DNA of 64,000 nt from Sphingomonas colocasiae (GTDB lineage: Bacteria; Pseudomonadota; Alphaproteobacteria; Sphingomonadales; Sphingomonadaceae): contig NZ_JAINVV010000004.1 in the NCBI RefSeq assembly GCF_019880585.1, forward strand, positions 62,001 to 126,000, written 5' to 3'. Below are positions 60,517 through 64,000 of the stretch, in pieces. The position numbers were made by a program, and so were the translations under genes. The notes beneath the pieces are model-generated. The model did no database searches, had not been told where the DNA came from, and saw only the letters and a program-made list of their open reading frames with translations. Position 1 is the stretch's first letter, and each line of letters starts with the position of its first letter.

Positions 60517-61875
60517 TCAAGCATATAGGCCCGATGCCGTCCGGGTCGAGTGCCCCGCGTGCGATGCCAGCCGCGCCGCCCGCCAGAAGAACAGCGCGGC
60601 GATCAGGTAGCCGAGCGGCGCGACGATCGCGATGGCGTAGCGGATGCCCGATTCGAACGGGAACAGCGTGTCGCCCAGCAGCGCGGTCGCGGTCGGCCCC
60701 AGCCCGAGCCCGACCAGGTTGATGACGAAGACATAGGCCGCCGAAACCGTCGCCCGCATCCGGTTGGGGGTAAGCTGCTGCAAGGTGGAGGGGGCCGCGC
60801 CCACCGTGACGGCGGCGGCGGAGAAGAACAGCACGAAGGCGATCGCGAAGCCGCCGATCGACGGCACGAGCGGGAAGGCGGCGGCGCCCAGCGTGCCTGC
60901 CGCCGTCGCCCAGGCGCAGAAGCGCATGCGTGCGCCCGGCGCCCCGCCGCCATAACGATCCATCAGCAGGCCGCCGCCGATCATGCCGATCAGCCCGCCC
61001 AGGATCAGCAGCCCGCCCGCCAGATAGCCCGCGTCGTGCATCTCCATGCCGAATGCGCGCATCAGCATCGCCGGCAGCCAGGAAACCGATCCGAGCACCG
61101 AGAAATTGACCGCGCTCACGCCGATGAAGATCGACCAGAACAGCCCGCCATTGCGGCCGACATGATCGACGACCTCGCGGATCGGCGGTGCGGCGGCGGA
61201 TGCGCCGCCGGCATCGCCCTCGCGGGGCGGTTCGGGCAGCAGCAGGAAGATCAGCGCGACCAGCACGCCCGGCAATCCCGCGCAGACAAAGGCGAATTGC
61301 CAGGGCTTGAGCGCGCCGATCAGCGGCATCGTCACATCGCCGGCGCGCGCGACCAGCGTGATCACCAGCGCGCCGATCATGAAGGCGAGCCCGGCGCCGA
61401 TCGCCGATCCCAGGCCGTAGACGCCCATCGCCAGCCCCAGGCGGCGGCGGGGGAAACTGTCCGAAATGATCGAATAGGCGGCGGGGGAGAGCACGGCTTC
61501 GCCCACGCCCACGCCCATGCGCGCGACGAAGAACTGCCAATAGCTCGTCACCGTGCCGCACAGGGCGGTCATCAGGCTCCACAGCGCGATCCCCGCCGCG
61601 ACCACCTTCATCCGTGGCGCGCGATCGATCAGCCGCCCGATCGGCAGCCCCGCGATGGTGAAGAACAGCGCGAACGCCATGCCCTGCAACAGGCTGATCT
61701 GCGTGTCGCTGAGGCCGAGATCGGCCTTGATCGGCTCGACCAGCAATCCGATGATCATCCGGTCGATGAACGAGAAGATATAGGCGACGAACAGCGCCGC
61801 CACGATTCCCCAGGCGAGGAAAGGCGGCGGGCGCTCCGGATCGGACGGCGCGGCGGGGCGCTCGTCCCCCGCCAT
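60517..61875 (-). CDS. MFS transporter
   Basis: Twelve-helix major facilitator of 452 residues. After a Pro-rich cytoplasmic start, helix 1 FLAWGIVAALFVAYIFSFIDRMIIGLL leads into ADLGLSDTQISLLQGMAFALFFTIAGLPIGRLIDR, the motif A loop. The sequence resembles the anion:cation symporter/spinster-like carriers of sphingomonad catabolic clusters. The ATG lies 1 bp after the stop codon of the LEH-like gene. Probably moves the substrate or a product across the inner membrane. Confidence 0.93.
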   Translation of the reverse strand: MAGDERPAAPSDPERPPPFLAWGIVAALFVAYIFSFIDRMIIGLLVEPIKADLGLSDTQISLLQGMAFALFFTIAGLPIGRLIDRAPRMKVVAAGIALWSLMTALCGTVTSYWQFFVARMGVGVGEAVLSPAAYSIISDSFPRRRLGLAMGVYGLGSAIGAGLAFMIGALVITLVARAGDVTMPLIGALKPWQFAFVCAGLPGVLVALIFLLLPEPPREGDAGGASAAAPPIREVVDHVGRNGGLFWSIFIGVSAVNFSVLGSVSWLPAMLMRAFGMEMHDAGYLAGGLLILGGLIGMIGGGLLMDRYGGGAPGARMRFCAWATAAGTLGAAAFPLVPSIGGFAIAFVLFFSAAAVTVGAAPSTLQQLTPNRMRATVSAAYVFVINLVGLGLGPTATALLGDTLFPFESGIRYAIAIVAPLGYLIAALFFWRAARLASHAGHSTRTASGLYA

Positions 61876-61876
61876 G

Positions 61877-62371
61877 CTATTCGCCTTCCGCCTTGTGGAA
61901 ATCCTCGCTCAGGCCCATTTCGCGGACGAGCATCGCCCGGTCGTAATATTCGCGCCAGGCCTTGATCTTGTCGCCCTCGACCTCGAGCACGCCGACGACG
62001 GGCACCGCGCCGGCATGGCCCTTGTAGACGAACCGGTCGACGCGCTCGATGAACACGACATCGCCGACGCGGCCGATATTGCGCACGTCCAGCTTGATCG
62101 ATTCGGTGCCGTCGCCAAGCTGCGCGATGCGCTCCGCGATCGCCTTTTGCCCGTTGATCGGTTCGATCATCATCGAATGGAGCACGGCGTCGTCGGCGAA
62201 CATCGCGCCCGCGCCCGCCCAGTCCCTGGTGTTCCATGCCTCGATCTGCCGTTCGACCACCGCGATCTTCGGATCCTTCGCCATGCTCTTCTCCTGTTGC
62301 GGCGAATCGCCTGCGAAGGCGGGGGCCGAAATCGCGGCCATCAGCGCCGCCGCCAGCATCCCGAAACGCAT
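61877..62371 (-). CDS. exported limonene-epoxide-hydrolase-like (NTF2-fold) protein
   Basis: Protein of 164 residues. Signal peptide MRFGMLAAALMAAISAPAFA, then an NTF2-like domain: VVERQIEAWNTRDWAGAGAMFADDAVLHSMMIEPINGQKAIAERI, VVFIERVDRFVYKGHAGAVPVVGVLEVEGDKIKAWREYYD. ERVD and the W-R-x-Y-x-D block are hallmarks of limonene-1,2-epoxide hydrolase, in which the Arg and Asp of R-x-D are catalytic. A periplasmic location is unusual for that enzyme. Lies 1 bp before the MFS gene and is divergent from the oxygenase gene. Confidence 0.85.
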   Translation of the reverse strand: MRFGMLAAALMAAISAPAFAGDSPQQEKSMAKDPKIAVVERQIEAWNTRDWAGAGAMFADDAVLHSMMIEPINGQKAIAERIAQLGDGTESIKLDVRNIGRVGDVVFIERVDRFVYKGHAGAVPVVGVLEVEGDKIKAWREYYDRAMLVREMGLSEDFHKAEGE

Positions 62372-62385
62372 GCTCTTCTCCTATT

Positions 62386-62401
62386 GGTATGACTATGAAA
62401 G
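62386..62401. promoter_or_regulatory. GGTATGA motif, copy 2
   Basis: GGTATGACTATGAAAG, 14 bp upstream of the LEH-like start codon on its 5' side and in the divergent region shared with the carotenoid-oxygenase gene. It is 14/16 identical to copy 1 at 59542 in the same orientation on the plus strand; both lie just upstream of a minus-strand operon start. Confidence 0.5.
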
Positions 62402-62451
62402 CGATGCTGTCGGGTTGCGAGGCGCAGGTCAAGCCCCATGGAGCGACAAAC

Positions 62452-62480
62452 TTGCGTAACCAGACCGATGCGCGTATTGC
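62452..62480 (+). promoter_or_regulatory. weak candidate promoter of oxygenase gene
   Basis: TTGCGT, 17-bp spacer, TATTGC, 30 bp before the oxygenase ATG. Each box matches 3-4 of 6 positions, so this is tentative. Confidence 0.25.
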
Positions 62481-62509
62481 AACTGAATGACACGCAGCAA
62501 AGGTGCAGC

Positions 62510-64000
62510 ATGAAGGTAGAGCGTCTGCCGCCGATCCGATCGTCACTCCAGCCGAGCAACCACCCCTATCTCAACGGCGCGTGGACGCCGCAGATGGAGG
62601 AGGTGAACGCGATCGACCTCGACGTGATCGAGGGGGAGATTCCGTACGATCTCGATGGCATCTATCTGCGCAACACCGAGAATCAGATCCACCAGCCGGC
62701 CGGGCGCCACCACCCGTTCGACGGCGACGGGATGATCCACCAGATCGACATCCGCGACGGCAAGGCGAGCTATCGCAACCGTTTCATCCGCACGCGCTGC
62801 TTCCATGCGGAGCAGGAAGCGGGGCGCTCGCTCTGGGGCGGGCTGATGGACGGGCCGGGCGTTTCGGAACGGCCGGGCTTCGGCGCGCATGGCCGGCTGA
62901 AGGACAGCGCGAGCACCGACGTGATCGTGCATGGCGGCAAGGCGATCGCGACCTTCTACCAGTGCGGTGAGGCCTATGTGCTCGACCCCGAGACGCTGGA
63001 GACCGAAGGGGTCGCCCCCTGGGTGCCGATCGACGGCATCTCCGCGCACCCCAAGCTCGATCCGCTGACGGGCGAACTGCTGTTCTTCAACTATTCGACG
63101 CACGCGCCCTACATGCATTACGGCACCGTCGATCCGGCCGGGCGGCTGACCCGCTACACGCCGGTGCCGACGCCGGGGCCGCGGCTGCCGCACGACATGA
63201 TCTTCACGAAGAACTGGGCGATCCTGAACGACATGCCCGTCTTCTGGGACGCGGAGCTGCTCAAGCGCGACATCCATGCCGTGCGCCTGCACGAAGGGGT
63301 GCCGACGCGCTTCGCGCTGGTGCCGCGCGACGGCGACGGCGATATCCGCTGGTTCGAGGCGGAGCCGACCTATGTGCTCCACTGGAACAATGCCTATGAG
63401 GATGGCGACGAGGTGATCGTCGACGGCTATTTCCAGGAAAATCCGACGCCCGATCCGATCCCCAACGAGGATGGCTACGGGCATTTGATGGCCTATCTCG
63501 ACCAGTCGAGCATGCGGCCCCGGCTGCATCGCTGGCGCTTCGACCTGAAGACGGGCGAGACGCGCGAGGAGCGGCTGGACGATCGCATCCTCGAATTCGG
63601 CATGATCAACCAGCGCTTCCTGGGCCAGCCCTATCGTTACGCCTATAGCGCGGTGGCGAAGCCCGGCTGGTTCCTGTTCAACGGGCTGGTCAAGCATGAC
63701 CTGGCGACCGGGGAATCCTGGACGGTGACGCTGGAGGAGGGGCGCTACGCCTCCGAAGCGCCGTTCGCGCCGCGCACCGGCGGCACGCAAGAGGATGACG
63801 GCTATCTGATCAGCTTCGTGACCGACGAGAACCGGGGCACGTCGGAATGCGTCATCATCGATTGCAAGCGCTTCGAGGATGGCCCGATCTGCCGCATCGC
63901 GCTGCCGCACAAGATCTGCAGCGGCACCCATGCGCATTGGGTGGAGCGCAAGGATCTGGAGGCGGCCAAGGCCGAGCGGCGGGAAGCGCTGGCGGCCTGA
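62510..64000 (+). CDS. carotenoid-cleavage/lignostilbene-type dioxygenase
   Basis: Non-haem iron oxygenase of the RPE65/carotenoid-cleavage family, 496 residues, ending exactly at the window end with TGA. Seen: PYDLDGIYLRNTENQ, HHPFDGDGMIH, the iron-binding His residues in ISAHPKLDP, LPHDMIFTKNWAI, LHWNNAYEDGD and C-terminal GTHAHW. All four metal His regions are present, so it is probably active. The family cleaves C=C bonds in carotenoids, apocarotenoids or stilbenes. ATG 62510 is preceded by AGGTG; the longer frame is rejected. Confidence 0.93.
   Translation: MKVERLPPIRSSLQPSNHPYLNGAWTPQMEEVNAIDLDVIEGEIPYDLDGIYLRNTENQIHQPAGRHHPFDGDGMIHQIDIRDGKASYRNRFIRTRCFHAEQEAGRSLWGGLMDGPGVSERPGFGAHGRLKDSASTDVIVHGGKAIATFYQCGEAYVLDPETLETEGVAPWVPIDGISAHPKLDPLTGELLFFNYSTHAPYMHYGTVDPAGRLTRYTPVPTPGPRLPHDMIFTKNWAILNDMPVFWDAELLKRDIHAVRLHEGVPTRFALVPRDGDGDIRWFEAEPTYVLHWNNAYEDGDEVIVDGYFQENPTPDPIPNEDGYGHLMAYLDQSSMRPRLHRWRFDLKTGETREERLDDRILEFGMINQRFLGQPYRYAYSAVAKPGWFLFNGLVKHDLATGESWTVTLEEGRYASEAPFAPRTGGTQEDDGYLISFVTDENRGTSECVIIDCKRFEDGPICRIALPHKICSGTHAHWVERKDLEAAKAERREALAA

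Overview
The window is a 64 kb stretch of a high-GC alphaproteobacterial chromosome. It most likely comes from Sphingomonadales (Sphingomonas or a close relative). The evidence is a permuted two-piece ssrA whose tag reads ANDNEALAIAA, an NDUFS4-type complex I accessory subunit, the order hisG-hisD-nusB-thiL-hppA, the bolA / J-protein / cobS / cobT / esterase-like / rpmB block, several short dispersed repeats of the sphingomonad kind, and abundant VOC, SnoaL-like and TonB-receptor genes. No rRNA, tRNA, CRISPR array, phage gene or transposase was seen.

Layout. 1-13.9 kb: an ABC-F ATPase cut by the left edge, a secreted PepSY-like protein with an OmpR-type two-component system, an ABC exporter behind chorismate mutase, a polyprenyl diphosphate synthase, a DUF1801 protein, HrpB helicase, an NDUFS4-like protein, a NUDIX hydrolase, a LemA-TPM-TPM operon and mscL. 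13.94-14.3 kb: two-piece tmRNA. 14.4-15.8 kb: a small lipoprotein and a HisKA_2 sensor kinase. 16-31 kb (minus strand): the translation and transcription cluster rimP-nusA-ylxR-infB-rbfA and truB-rpsO-pnp. Its two halves are separated by a hydrolase, thymidine kinase, a GNAT acetyltransferase and two tandem DUF6491 proteins. An S9 peptidase lies upstream. 31-36.7 kb: hppA, thiL, nusB, hisD, hisG. 36.7-41.7 kb: tandem DUF2332 proteins, a DUF559 nuclease-like gene bracketed by repeats, an epoxide-hydrolase-like enzyme, a pirin and a NUDIX protein. 41.8-53.1 kb: bolA, J-protein, cobS, cobT, esterase-like protein and rpmB, interrupted by a TIGR04222-type membrane protein pair and by a VOC/DUF1428 operon divergent from an HxlR-SCP2 regulator. 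53.2-54 kb: a Pmp3-like peptide and tadA.

54.2-64 kb is the most accessory-looking part and looks like a self-contained catabolic cluster. It holds a TonB-dependent receptor (uptake), two SnoaL-like putative dehydratases, two short-chain dehydrogenases, an unusual double-HxlR regulator with two zinc-ribbon modules, an MFS transporter, a secreted limonene-epoxide-hydrolase-like protein and a carotenoid-cleavage-type oxygenase. A 16-bp motif (14/16 identical) occurs in front of two of its operons and is a candidate operator. The substrate cannot be read from the sequence; an isoprenoid or stilbene-like compound is my inference.

Most genes were assigned from recognisable family motifs. Start sites were moved inward from the longest frame wherever a Shine-Dalgarno site, signal peptide or 4-bp ATGA overlap supported it.
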